From CAWGJF01 sp963715745 (GTDB lineage: Bacteria > Bacteroidota > Ignavibacteria > Ignavibacteriales > Ignavibacteriaceae), in assembly GCA_963715745.1 (NCBI GenBank), contig OY970271.1, positions 992,001 through 1,056,000 of the forward strand: a DNA stretch of 64,000 nucleotides, written 5' to 3'. A model generated the notes under the pieces. It did not search any database. It had not been told where the DNA came from and worked only from the letters and a program-made list of their open reading frames with translations. Positions 18,231 through 26,662 of this stretch are shown in pieces. The position numbers and the translations under genes were made by a program. The first letter of the stretch is position 1; each line of letters starts with the position of its first letter.

Positions 18231-19586
18231 CTAATTGTCTATCACTAAATTTTGATTGATTTGAAGCAGCAATCTTTTTTCTGCTTCTTTCAAAAACTCT
18301 GAATACTTTTTCTGAATCTCTACTTCTGATTTACTTTCATCTCGTGAAATTACAGGGAAGTTTAGTTTGCTGATAAAATATTCTAAAGCTTCATACATAT
18401 TTATTGATGGAAAATAATTATTACGAAGATAATGAACCAGCTTGAGTGTCTTAAATCCATCAAACCAATTAAGCTTCTGTCTGTTAAGCTGCTCAATTGA
18501 TTTGCTGTTATCCAAAATATTCTGCCAGCTTAATTCAAATTTTCTTCGCTTCAGGAAATCCGTTAATCCAATATGAATAGAATTTGTATTGTTTAATATT
18601 TTGTCAGCTGAATCAAAACCCGATTTATTAAATATACCCAGCCATTTCTTCAGTATTTCAAAAATTTCAGGGTCATAAACCAGAAAATCATTTTCTTCTG
18701 AGTTATTAAAATCAGTAATACTTTTTCCGGTTCCAAATGGTACCCTCAAGGATTCTCTTGCTGATGGATAAACTTTAGTGCTGAAAATTCTGTAAACAGG
18801 AAATTGCTTAGCAAGCTTCTGAAGGAAATAAAAATCTTCAGCGGCTTCTTTTGTATTCATTCCACCGGCATTTTTGTAAGCTTTGTCGGTGCAAACAATG
18901 GTAGACCCAATTGTGTGAAATGAATATGGAGATCCGGCATAAGCCAATCCAAATGAATAGTACCTCAGGAATATCTCGTACCAGGTGATGGCTTCTTCAT
19001 TCTTAAAATTATTTAAAACCCGGTGTTGGTAATCTATTACAGCAACCTCAACATCATTTTGTGCAAAAGATTCTTTAATTACATTTAAGTAATTTCTTTC
19101 AACTGCGCAATCAGCATCTAGACAAACTATTATTTTTTTTGAAGAATTTGAGTAATCGAAAAGAGATGAAGCTAAATCCATCCCAATTTTTCTGGCAGTG
19201 CCGACACCTGCAATTTTAACAGGAATTTCTTGTCCTGGTGAAGAAGCATCAATTAAAGCAAGATTTAAATTTGAATTGATAATTTTTTGTGCTAAAGAAT
19301 CCGATTCATTTTTTTGGATGATATCTCTTAAAAAATCAAGAGATATGGAATTATCTTTTCTTATTTTCTCTTCTGCTTCATCTGAATTATTAATCACAAA
19401 CAAAAAAATAGTTTCGTCTAAATATAAATTATCTAGTTGTAGAAGTGATTCAAGAAGACATCTTATATTTTCATATTCTTCGATCGCTGGTATTACAACC
19501 ACACAATTAATCCCTGTGATTTTTATCCATTCAACTTCCCGAGATAAAGACAGCTTTGTTTTGGATATTGTTAAGACTTTATTCAT
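18231..19586 (-). CDS. Family 2-like glycosyltransferase
   Basis: The N-terminal half has a GT-A fold pattern: CVVVIPAIEEYENIRCLLES (nucleotide-sugar-binding start), VGTARKIGMDLA, and CLDADCAVERNYL with the DxD-like metal-binding triad. AAEDFYFLQKLAK later fits the ED(Y) motif of GT2 enzymes. No membrane segments are seen, so it acts in the cytoplasm or at the membrane face. The last about 150 residues are helical with no recognised domain. Donor and acceptor are unknown. The ATG overlaps the miaA stop by four bases, so the genes are translationally coupled. Confidence 0.75.
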   Translation of the reverse strand: MNKVLTISKTKLSLSREVEWIKITGINCVVVIPAIEEYENIRCLLESLLQLDNLYLDETIFLFVINNSDEAEEKIRKDNSISLDFLRDIIQKNESDSLAQKIINSNLNLALIDASSPGQEIPVKIAGVGTARKIGMDLASSLFDYSNSSKKIIVCLDADCAVERNYLNVIKESFAQNDVEVAVIDYQHRVLNNFKNEEAITWYEIFLRYYSFGLAYAGSPYSFHTIGSTIVCTDKAYKNAGGMNTKEAAEDFYFLQKLAKQFPVYRIFSTKVYPSARESLRVPFGTGKSITDFNNSEENDFLVYDPEIFEILKKWLGIFNKSGFDSADKILNNTNSIHIGLTDFLKRRKFELSWQNILDNSKSIEQLNRQKLNWFDGFKTLKLVHYLRNNYFPSINMYEALEYFISKLNFPVISRDESKSEVEIQKKYSEFLKEAEKRLLLQINQNLVIDN

Positions 19587-20479
19587 TTCTTCAGTTCTGA
19601 ATTTAGGAAAATCCGAATTTTGTCATACTCAACAAGTTCAAACCAATAAATTTTTACTCCCTCCTTTTCCATTTTTCTAAACCAGGTCATTTGTCTTTTA
19701 GCAAAATTGTGAATTGCACTATTCAACTTCTGAAACATATCGTTGTAATTCAATTCATTAAGTAAATAGAGTGAAATGTATTTGTACTCAAGTCCGAAAA
19801 ACTGAAGTTTTTTATGATCCACAACTTTCAACAATGATTCAACTTCTTCAATCATTCCGTTTTCAAGTCTATGCTTTAATCTTGTTGTAATTCTTTTTTT
19901 TATTTCCTCCCGGCTGGCAGTAATTCCAATATTCAGCGATTTTATTTCGGTATAATTTGATGAATTATGATTTTGATTTGAAACCATTGCAATCTGAATT
20001 GCTTTAATCATCCTTTCTTTTTTTATCAAATCAGTCGTATTATGCTGGTCAGGACGCAAAGCAATTAATTTTTTCTGAAGTTCTTCAACAGATAAATTTT
20101 TCAGAGTTTCAGATTGATCTTTTTCTGCTTGCCTCAAATCATAATTCTGCAAGATTGAGCTAAGATATAATCCTGTTCCCCCTACAAGTATTGGCAATTT
20201 ATTTTTTTTATTTATCAACCTAAATGTAGAATAGAAATCATTTTTAAATCTGAATAAATTATATTCTTCTGTAGGTTCAACAATATCAATTAAATAATAA
20301 TTAATTTGCTGGCTTTTAATTTCTTCAAGATCCTTTCCGGTTCCGATATTCATATGGCGATATACCTGCCTTGAATCTGCTGAAATTATTTCACCAGAAA
20401 AATCTTTCGCTAATTTAGCAGCAATGGAAGTTTTGCCTACTGCAGTCGGACCAAGAACAGTAACAAGGTTAGTTTTCAT
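19583..20479 (-). CDS. miaA: tRNA dimethylallyltransferase
   Basis: Transfers a dimethylallyl group to N6 of A37 in tRNAs that read codons starting with U. The P-loop VLGPTAVGKTS (residues 8-18), the SADSRQVYRHMNIGTGK motif, ILVGGTGLYLSS and the C-terminal NFAKRQMTWFRK motif are all present. The length of 298 residues is typical. It heads the minus-strand group miaA, glycosyltransferase, FAD oxidase. It follows the histidine-kinase gene by 53 bases. Confidence 0.95.
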   Translation of the reverse strand: MKTNLVTVLGPTAVGKTSIAAKLAKDFSGEIISADSRQVYRHMNIGTGKDLEEIKSQQINYYLIDIVEPTEEYNLFRFKNDFYSTFRLINKKNKLPILVGGTGLYLSSILQNYDLRQAEKDQSETLKNLSVEELQKKLIALRPDQHNTTDLIKKERMIKAIQIAMVSNQNHNSSNYTEIKSLNIGITASREEIKKRITTRLKHRLENGMIEEVESLLKVVDHKKLQFFGLEYKYISLYLLNELNYNDMFQKLNSAIHNFAKRQMTWFRKMEKEGVKIYWFELVEYDKIRIFLNSELKK

Positions 20480-20532
20480 TTTAAAGGTTTGGTCAAACAG
20501 GAAAATTTTTGCCGGGCAAGAAGAATTTGACT

Positions 20533-21312
20533 TTAAATTTCTTTACCGGGAAGCGTAATTGTAATTATAGTTCCTTCGCCCTTAATTAATTCTATATCAA
20601 AACTGCCTCCGTGAGCTTCAACTATTTTTCTGGCAATGTTAAATTCCGAATTAGGATCATGTTCATATTCGCCGGTAAATGATTTTTCAAGAAGTTTGTT
20701 TATTGATCCTTTCAGAAACCCGGAAGCTTCACTTTTAATAATTAGAACAACGGAGTTATTTATCATTCCGCTGCTTAGATAAATTTTTCCTCCTTTACCT
20801 GCCTGTTCGCTGAACTGTCTTATAATCTGGTAAATGGCAGTATAAAGTTTTCCTCTGTCAACACTTACAATTGTTCCATCACCAACTTTTTTGTATAACT
20901 TGACTTCTTTGGACTCACAATATTCGCTGATCAATTCAAGAACATCGTCTATAAATTCATTAAAATGTATATCTTTTATTTCAACTTTTACGTCATTCCT
21001 TATATGATCAAACAGGGCAATCAGCAAATCTTCCACCGAGTTTGCCTGCTTTTGAAGCATTCTAATAACATCGTCAGCACCTTCCGGCAATTTCTTTTGC
21101 TGAAGAATTTCTACATAATTATTAATAATCATTAATTGGCGACTGTATTTCATTAATAATAGTATGAGAAAGATTGCCGATAGTAATTCTTCTTTCATCA
21201 GCAAAAACTGATTGTAACCTCTGTGAGCGGGAAACAGCAGTTTCAATTTGTTTGGAAACGATATTAAGATTTGCAATGTCGGTGTCATTAAATTTTTTAT
21301 TTTCGCGTCCAA
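20533..21312 (-). CDS. Histidine kinase C-terminal fragment (frameshifted from upstream ORF)
   Basis: The real content starts near base 21131, where the frame continues the H-box helix of the upstream ORF (IINNYVEILQQ). It then encodes the second dimerisation helix and a HATPase-like domain ending GKEI. The residues encoded before this overlap point are out-of-frame shadow. The ATP-binding domain is degenerate: the N-box position reads AIYQIIRQFSEQA without the usual Asn, and no DxGxG G1 motif is evident, whereas IARKIVEAHGGSFDIE and GEGTIITITLP keep the tail of the fold. The domain may no longer bind ATP. Joined gene span: 20533-22570. Confidence 0.75.
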   Translation of the reverse strand: MDAKIKNLMTPTLQILISFPNKLKLLFPAHRGYNQFLLMKEELLSAIFLILLLMKYSRQLMIINNYVEILQQKKLPEGADDVIRMLQKQANSVEDLLIALFDHIRNDVKVEIKDIHFNEFIDDVLELISEYCESKEVKLYKKVGDGTIVSVDRGKLYTAIYQIIRQFSEQAGKGGKIYLSSGMINNSVVLIIKSEASGFLKGSINKLLEKSFTGEYEHDPNSEFNIARKIVEAHGGSFDIELIKGEGTIITITLPGKEI

Positions 21313-22570
21313 GCTGAATTACGGAGATCGTTTCGCCTGCTTCATTAACCACAGGGAAGTATAAAATTCTCTTAATTACAGAAGTTCCAGGTTGATCAAT
21401 TTTACTAATGAACCTGGAATCTTCAGTTGGTCTTTCTAAATTTATTACTTTCTTCTGAAGCAGACAGCTTCCTGTTAGTCCTTCAGAAGTGTTGAATTTT
21501 TCTTCAGTAAATGATTCGTCCGAAATTTTGAACTTTTTCATTTCAAATGATTCCTCATTTACAAGGTAAACTTCAGCTTGCTCAGAGTTTGTTAATTCTT
21601 TTAAAGCTTTAGAAATAGATTGTGTAGTCTCAAATAGGCTTAATCCCTGATGAAGAATACCTATGCAAGCTAAAATTTTTCTGAAATTTTCTCTTTCAAA
21701 TTCAAAATCTTCCGGCTCTTCAGTTTTGGACTCATCTTTATAAACTGATTCTTTAATTTCTTTTTCAGGTTCAACTTTATCTTCAGGTTCCTGAAATATT
21801 TCCTTTTCCGGCTCCTTTTCTTGTAAGGGTTCCGGTTCAGATTCCTCTTTCTGTTCTGTCTCCGCTGATTTTTTATCAATATGTGGGCTTTTAACTATTG
21901 TTGGTTCCTGAACATCCTCAGTGAACTGCCAGTTCTTAAAGTCTTCCGGGTCTTCTAACAGTTCTTCTTTCAGATTTGTTTCATTAACATTTTCTTCTTC
22001 TTCTTCAATTTCAATAGTTTCAGTTGAAGGAACAAAATTAACTTGTTCAGATACATTGGATTGTTCGGTTTCTTGTTGTTCCTTTTTCTTTTTAGAACTG
22101 ATTGCTTTAAAACTTATTGGTTTTGTTCTTTCGCTGATCTTTAAATTAACTTTTGGTTCAACCTGACCTTCAGGAATTTCGAGCTCACCGAATTCGGCTA
22201 CATTATTTTTAATTTCCTTATAATTTGAAAAAAGTCTTTTGAAAAGACTTTTATCCAGCATGTAGATAATGGTGTTCCGGTTTGCAACAGCAGAAGATAT
22301 TCGTTTTGTTTCATCGATTAATTCTTTTTCACCAAAAAACTGATTTTGTCCTTTGCTGCTTATATAATTTGAATTGGAATATTTGATTTTTACCTCTCCG
22401 CGCAGGATAAGGTAAATACAGTTTCCGGCATCTCCGTTTTGGTAAATAATATTACCTTCCCCATATTGGACAAATTTCTTAGGATTGAAAATAGAACTAA
22501 CCAGCGTTTCTTTAACACCCGAAAACAGTTTGTTCGATTTTAAGTCTTGTGCCGTCCTGTTTTGCAGCAT
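21122..22570 (-). CDS. cNMP-binding/GAF sensor histidine kinase, N-terminal fragment (frameshifted)
   Basis: A cytoplasmic sensor of 482 residues as read. Residues about 15-117 form a cyclic-nucleotide-binding (Crp-like) domain (IIYQNGDAGNCIYLILRGEV). Residues 165-290 are a long Glu/Pro/Lys-rich linker, about 300-455 a GAF domain, and the end is a HisKA H-box: LSHTIINEIQSP with His469. Right after SPIN the frame hits a stop, while the expected H-box continuation is in the next frame (ORF ending at 20533). Removing one A (plus-strand T at 21132-21133) gives SPIMIINNYVEIL, which has exactly the usual H-box spacing. It is divergent from the sigma factor gene at 22724. Confidence 0.85.
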   Translation of the reverse strand: MLQNRTAQDLKSNKLFSGVKETLVSSIFNPKKFVQYGEGNIIYQNGDAGNCIYLILRGEVKIKYSNSNYISSKGQNQFFGEKELIDETKRISSAVANRNTIIYMLDKSLFKRLFSNYKEIKNNVAEFGELEIPEGQVEPKVNLKISERTKPISFKAISSKKKKEQQETEQSNVSEQVNFVPSTETIEIEEEEENVNETNLKEELLEDPEDFKNWQFTEDVQEPTIVKSPHIDKKSAETEQKEESEPEPLQEKEPEKEIFQEPEDKVEPEKEIKESVYKDESKTEEPEDFEFERENFRKILACIGILHQGLSLFETTQSISKALKELTNSEQAEVYLVNEESFEMKKFKISDESFTEEKFNTSEGLTGSCLLQKKVINLERPTEDSRFISKIDQPGTSVIKRILYFPVVNEAGETISVIQLGRENKKFNDTDIANLNIVSKQIETAVSRSQRLQSVFADERRITIGNLSHTIINEIQSPINDY

Positions 22571-22723
22571 TTTATAATTATATTTCGCCTGTGATAATTA
22601 TAAATTATACTAATTAATACCTGGTAGACAAAAATAATACCAAGCGGAATAATAAGTTATCATTAATAATCAGAATTGAAAAGTTTTTTTTGAATCCATT
22701 TTTTTGCTCAGGCATCCCATTTT

Positions 22724-23284
22724 ATGGAAGAACAGGAATTAATTAATAAAGCCAAAAACGGCGATAAAAAGGCACTTAGCGAACTTGTAAAGAAGTACGA
22801 ACAAACTGTATATAATTTTTCTTTTAAGATTTGCAGGGACAGAAACAAAGCCGAACATATAATGCAGGAGACTTTTTATAGTATGATAAAATCCCTGCAC
22901 CAGTTTGACGGAAACTCCAAACTTTCAACATGGCTTTACAGGATTGTTGCTAATCACTGTCTGATGCTAGCAAGAAAACTAAAAAATAAAAATTTTGTTC
23001 CACTGGAAAATGATGATGATTTATATGAAGATAAATTCACAGCAGACTGGAGCAGAATTCCATATAAAGAGGCTGAAAACCAGGAATTGAGAAATGTACT
23101 TGATGAAGCTATTCAAAAACTATCTCCGGAATACAGAATGGTTTTTCTTTTAAGAGATGTTGAAGGTTTATCTACTGAAGAAACTGCAAAAACTGCAGAG
23201 CTTTCGATCCCGGCAGTAAAATCCAGGCTCCATCGTGCAAGAGCATTTTTAAGAAAAGAAATAAATGAGGCATTTAGCAGATGA
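22724..23284 (+). CDS. ECF-type RNA polymerase sigma factor
   Basis: A 186-residue sigma-70 family protein of the extracytoplasmic-function type. Region 2 covers residues 10-80 (YNFSFKICRDRNKAEHIMQE, FDGNSKLSTWLYRIVANHC), and region 4 covers 125-180 (LSPEYRMVFLLRDVEGLSTE, IPAVKSRLHRARAFLRKE). The stop overlaps the start of a zinc-finger anti-sigma-like gene in an ATGA arrangement, the standard sigma/anti-sigma layout. The signal and regulon are unknown. Confidence 0.93.
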   Translation: MEEQELINKAKNGDKKALSELVKKYEQTVYNFSFKICRDRNKAEHIMQETFYSMIKSLHQFDGNSKLSTWLYRIVANHCLMLARKLKNKNFVPLENDDDLYEDKFTADWSRIPYKEAENQELRNVLDEAIQKLSPEYRMVFLLRDVEGLSTEETAKTAELSIPAVKSRLHRARAFLRKEINEAFSR

Positions 23285-23514
23285 GTGAAAAAGTTAACTG
23301 CAAAGAAGTAATGCAGTACATCTGTGAAAGTTTGGGGGAGGATCTGGATTCGGATAAATGTGTTGAAATTAAAAAACACATTAATGAATGTACCGGATGT
23401 TCAAATTATTTTAAAACTGTTGAAATCACCATTGACTGTTACCGAAAGTACAATGTTGAAATTCCTAAAGAAGCTCACTCCAGATTAATGAAATTCTTAA
23501 ATCTTGAAGAATAA
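23281..23514 (+). CDS. Small zinc-finger anti-sigma factor-like protein
   Basis: A 77-residue cytoplasmic protein with the zinc-binding anti-sigma pattern HINECTGCSNYF (His-x3-Cys-x2-Cys) and further Cys residues near the N-terminus (CKEVMQYICESL). It overlaps the upstream ECF sigma gene by four bases, which supports its role as the partner of that sigma factor. It has no membrane segment, so it is a soluble regulator, perhaps redox-sensing like other ZAS-type proteins (inference). Confidence 0.8.
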   Translation: MSEKVNCKEVMQYICESLGEDLDSDKCVEIKKHINECTGCSNYFKTVEITIDCYRKYNVEIPKEAHSRLMKFLNLEE

Positions 23515-23552
23515 AATTTTTATCTAAACTTATTTTAACCAGAGGAGAATTT

Positions 23553-23804
23553 ATGCCAATATTTGAATATAAGTGTAATAAATGTGAAACCAGGTTTGAA
23601 GTTTTACACAAAACCCAGAATGATCAAAATAAAACTACTTGTCCAAAATGTAATTCAGCAGATAATAAGAAACTTTTTTCCTCATTCAGCGCTTCAGTAT
23701 CCGGTTCATCAAGCTATAGTTCAGGTGGTTGTTCTGATGGTTCTTGCGGAATCAGCGGACCAGCTCAGGGTGGCTGTTCTTCGGGTTTTTGTGGATTGAA
23801 TTAA
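23553..23804 (+). CDS. FmdB-family zinc-ribbon protein
   Basis: Starts MPIFEYKCNKCETRFEVLHK, the hallmark of FmdB/CxxC_CxxC_SSSS regulatory-type proteins, with a second pair CPKC around residues 30-33. The C-terminal half is Ser/Gly/Cys-rich (repeated GGCSxGxCG) and probably disordered. The biochemical role of the family is not settled. It has a good Shine-Dalgarno (AGAGGAG) and is followed 18 bases later by the rhodanese gene. Confidence 0.88.
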   Translation: MPIFEYKCNKCETRFEVLHKTQNDQNKTTCPKCNSADNKKLFSSFSASVSGSSSYSSGGCSDGSCGISGPAQGGCSSGFCGLN

Positions 23805-23822
23805 TTATTATATTAAATATAA

Positions 23823-24197
23823 ATGAAAATTCTATTTATAAATATTTTCTTTCTGATTATGTATTTATCCGGTTTTGCCCAAAGTAACGATTCAACTATG
23901 AATGTGTCTGATCTAAAGGAGCGAATGAAATCAGATACAACGTTAATTGTACTTGATGTAAGAACTCCTGAAGAATTAGTCGGACCACTTGGACAGCTTA
24001 AAGGAGTGATAAATATTCCGGTACAGGAATTAGAACAACGAGTGCATGAGCTGGACAATTATAAAAGTAAAGAAATTGCTGTTATATGCCGGACGGGCAA
24101 CAGATCACATTATGCTACTCTTTATTTAAATCAACATGGATTTAAAGCAAAAAATGTTCTCGGGGGAATGGTTGAGTACAGGAAGGAATTTAAATAA
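23823..24197 (+). CDS. Exported rhodanese-like sulfurtransferase
   Basis: A 124-residue protein with an N-terminal signal peptide (MKILFINIFFLIMYLSGFAQ) and one rhodanese domain. LIVLDVRTPEELVG is the domain start and VICRTGNRSHYA contains the active-site Cys89 in a CRTGNR loop. Export to the periplasm is inferred from the signal peptide. Such single-domain periplasmic rhodaneses move sulfane sulfur or act in thiol chemistry; the substrate is unknown. Confidence 0.88.
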   Translation: MKILFINIFFLIMYLSGFAQSNDSTMNVSDLKERMKSDTTLIVLDVRTPEELVGPLGQLKGVINIPVQELEQRVHELDNYKSKEIAVICRTGNRSHYATLYLNQHGFKAKNVLGGMVEYRKEFK

Positions 24198-24303
24198 ATA
24201 TTAGAATTTTTTACCTTTAAAACTTCACTTCAATTTCCCAATCCTGTTTTTCTTATTTAAATTTCTGTTTAGAATTAGTTTTCAATAAGCAGATAGATTT
24301 TAA

Positions 24304-26202
24304 ATGAAGAAAATAATCGCTCACCGAATTTTTTTAATTATTTCTTTTATTATTTTCTTATCCTGCTCATCAGGTAATAAAATAAATATGATAAGCAAAA
24401 ACTCTGCAATCAAAATTTCTAATGCTGAAAAAGTCCAGGTGCCTGAGTGGGCAAAAAGAGTTGTCTGGTACCAGATATTCCCAGAAAGATTTAGGAATGG
24501 TGATTCTTCAAATGACCCGACTTTGAAAACACTTGCAGGAAGTTATCCGCACGATACAACATCACCCTGGCAAGTTCATCCGTGGAATTCTGACTGGTAC
24601 AAGCTTCAGGAATATGAAAAGCAAAACGGAAAAGATATCTGGTTCAATTTGCAGCGCAGAAGATATGGCGGTGATTTGCAGGGTATAATTGAAAAGCTTG
24701 ACTATTTAAAAGATCTGGGAATCGGTGCCATTTATCTGAACCCTGTTTTTGAAGCTCCTTCTTCTCACAAATATGATGGTGCAACATTCCATCACATCGA
24801 TCCGAATTTCGGTCCTGAACCTGACGAAGACAGGAAATTAATTAACAATGAGAATCCGGGAAATCCTGATACCTGGGTGTGGACATCTGCTGATAAATTA
24901 TTTTTAAGATTGATAAACCAGGTTCATCAGCGCGGAATGAAAATAATAATCGATGGCGTGTTTAATCATATGGGAATTAATAGCTGGGCTTTTCAGGATG
25001 TTATTAAAAACCAGGAACAATCAAAATATAAAGATTGGTTTTCAATTAAGTCATTTAGAGATTCGGTAAAAGGTACTGAGTTTATCTATGAAGGCTGGTT
25101 TGGAGTAAAAGAATTGCCCGAATTAAAAGAAGATGAAAACGGAATTGTAGAAGGTCCAAAGAAATATATTTTTGAAATTACCAAAAGATGGATGGATCCG
25201 GATGGGGATGGTGATCCTTCAGATGGAATTGATGGCTGGCGGCTCGATGTCGCTTATTGCATTAAACATCAGTTCTGGAAGGACTGGAGAAAACTGGTCA
25301 AGTCAATTAATCCCCAAGCTTATTTGACTGCAGAAGTAGTGGACAGCATTGAGGTAATAAAGCCTTACTTGCAGGGAGATGAATTTGATGCTGTGATGAA
25401 CTACAATTTTTACTTTGCTTGCTCTGAATTCTTTGTAGATGATAAAACTGCCATTTCAGCTTCTAAGTTTGACTCTTTGCTTAAAGAATTAAGAGAAAAT
25501 TTTGATCAAGAAATTAATCTGGTTCAGCAGAATCTCCTGGGAAGTCATGATACACAAAGGATTTTATCACAAATAGTAAATCGTGATAAATATAAAATCA
25601 GGAGCTGGGGAAAATCATTTGATCTGACCAAAGGTTCCAATCCAAATTATAATACACGCAAACCGAATCAAGAAGATTATGATAGATTGAAGTTGTTATT
25701 AATTTTTCAGATGACGTATTTAGGTGCGCCTTATGTTTATTATGGTGACGAAGCTGGAATGTGGGGAGCTAATGATCCAGATTGCAGAAAGCCAATGGTT
25801 TGGGAGGATATTAATTATGATCCTGAAGAAACATTTCCAAACCAGGAAAAATTTAAACCTGCAGACAGTGTCACTTTTAACAAAAGTATTTTTCAGTTTT
25901 ATAAAAAATTAATTCGAATCAGAAATGAACACGATGAATTACAGGTTGGAAATTTTAAAACACTTTTAACAGATGATTCCTTGGGAGTATTTGTTTTTTC
26001 CAGAACAGCAGGTGACAGGGAAATTATTGTTGCAATTAATAAAAGTGAAAAAGAAAAAATGGTTTCTATTAGAACCAATCACCGCGAATACTACAGAGAC
26101 CTTTTGAATGATGTTCCAATCTTAAAAGTAACGAACGGATTTATTTCATTAAAAATACCCGGCGGTTCGGGAAGTATATTAATGAAAGACTATTACAAGT
26201 AG
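24304..26202 (+). CDS. GH13 alpha-amylase-family lipoprotein (cyclomaltodextrinase/neopullulanase-like)
   Basis: A 632-residue glycoside hydrolase of family 13. A lipoprotein signal (FIIFLSCSSGN, lipobox LSCS) predicts membrane anchoring. The conserved regions are present: IIIDGVFNHMG (region I), DGWRLDVAY with the nucleophile Asp315 (region II), TAEVVDS with the general acid Glu344 (region III), and LLGSHDTQR with Asp416 (region IV). The C-terminal beta-sandwich follows. It likely cleaves alpha-1,4 glucans or maltodextrins. It is a paralogue of the GH13 at 55341; both share WYQIFPERFRNGD-type and MWGANDPDCRKPMVW-type segments. Confidence 0.93.
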   Translation: MKKIIAHRIFLIISFIIFLSCSSGNKINMISKNSAIKISNAEKVQVPEWAKRVVWYQIFPERFRNGDSSNDPTLKTLAGSYPHDTTSPWQVHPWNSDWYKLQEYEKQNGKDIWFNLQRRRYGGDLQGIIEKLDYLKDLGIGAIYLNPVFEAPSSHKYDGATFHHIDPNFGPEPDEDRKLINNENPGNPDTWVWTSADKLFLRLINQVHQRGMKIIIDGVFNHMGINSWAFQDVIKNQEQSKYKDWFSIKSFRDSVKGTEFIYEGWFGVKELPELKEDENGIVEGPKKYIFEITKRWMDPDGDGDPSDGIDGWRLDVAYCIKHQFWKDWRKLVKSINPQAYLTAEVVDSIEVIKPYLQGDEFDAVMNYNFYFACSEFFVDDKTAISASKFDSLLKELRENFDQEINLVQQNLLGSHDTQRILSQIVNRDKYKIRSWGKSFDLTKGSNPNYNTRKPNQEDYDRLKLLLIFQMTYLGAPYVYYGDEAGMWGANDPDCRKPMVWEDINYDPEETFPNQEKFKPADSVTFNKSIFQFYKKLIRIRNEHDELQVGNFKTLLTDDSLGVFVFSRTAGDREIIVAINKSEKEKMVSIRTNHREYYRDLLNDVPILKVTNGFISLKIPGGSGSILMKDYYK

Positions 26203-26503
26203 CTAAGTAACCGGTTAATAGCCCGCCTAAAATATTTAGTTGTGTCTTAGCAAATATTAGCGCAAAAAATAACTGCTTACGGGAATTGTATATTAAAAAT
26301 CTTTTCATAAATTCGGAATTAAGAATGTGGATAATATTTAAAAATCCCAAGCATTCTGTTTTTTCACTTGTAACTTTACAAAGTGCGGGTGAAAAAGGAA
26401 TTAGAAAATTTAATCTTTTTGCAAATGAATTGTTCATATAAACAAGTATAAAGTTTCAGTATAAAGAAAGAAAATTTATAGCAAAATTGATACGCATTTC
26501 TGA

Positions 26504-26518
26504 TTAGAATCATTCTAA
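26504..26518. promoter_or_regulatory. 7-1-7 palindrome, candidate Fur/PerR-type operator
   Basis: TTAGAATCATTCTAA is a perfect 7-1-7 inverted repeat. This is the architecture of Fur-family operators (Bacillus PerR box TTATAAT-N-ATTATAA differs by one base per half-site). It lies 145 bases upstream of the PPIase gene. No Fur-family gene is in the window; the assignment is inference from shape only. Confidence 0.4.
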
Positions 26519-26519
26519 A

Positions 26520-26546
26520 ATTCTGATAAAGTTTATTTATCAGAAT
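26520..26546. repeat. 11-bp inverted repeat with 5-base loop
   Basis: ATTCTGATAAA at 26520-26530 and its reverse complement at 26536-26546. It begins two bases after the 7-1-7 palindrome. It could be a second operator or a hairpin ending transcription; it lacks GC pairs and a T run, so an operator is more likely. Confidence 0.5.
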
Positions 26547-26662
26547 ATCTAATTCAAGTGCATAAACGATCACAGAGTCGGAATTTGGCGAATATGTTTA
26601 TTTAAAATATAAAAGCCGAAATCAGGGCGAAATTTTTATAATGTTAATTTGTCTTCAATAAA

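Larger units (their letters stand above)
26203..26662. other. 460-base intergenic region with two palindromes
   Basis: No convincing coding sequence on either strand. It holds a 15-bp 7-1-7 palindrome (26504-26518) and an 11-bp inverted repeat with a 5-base loop (26520-26546), both annotated separately. The rest is AT-rich without repeats that I can see. It precedes the PPIase/TonB-receptor cluster and is the likely promoter region for it. Confidence 0.6.

Noticed and set aside
26141..26573. Two overlapping minus-strand ORFs (98 and 65 codons) in the intergenic region
   Set aside because: Composition is that of random AT-rich DNA, the first overlaps the GH13 3' end, and neither has a ribosome site or motif.
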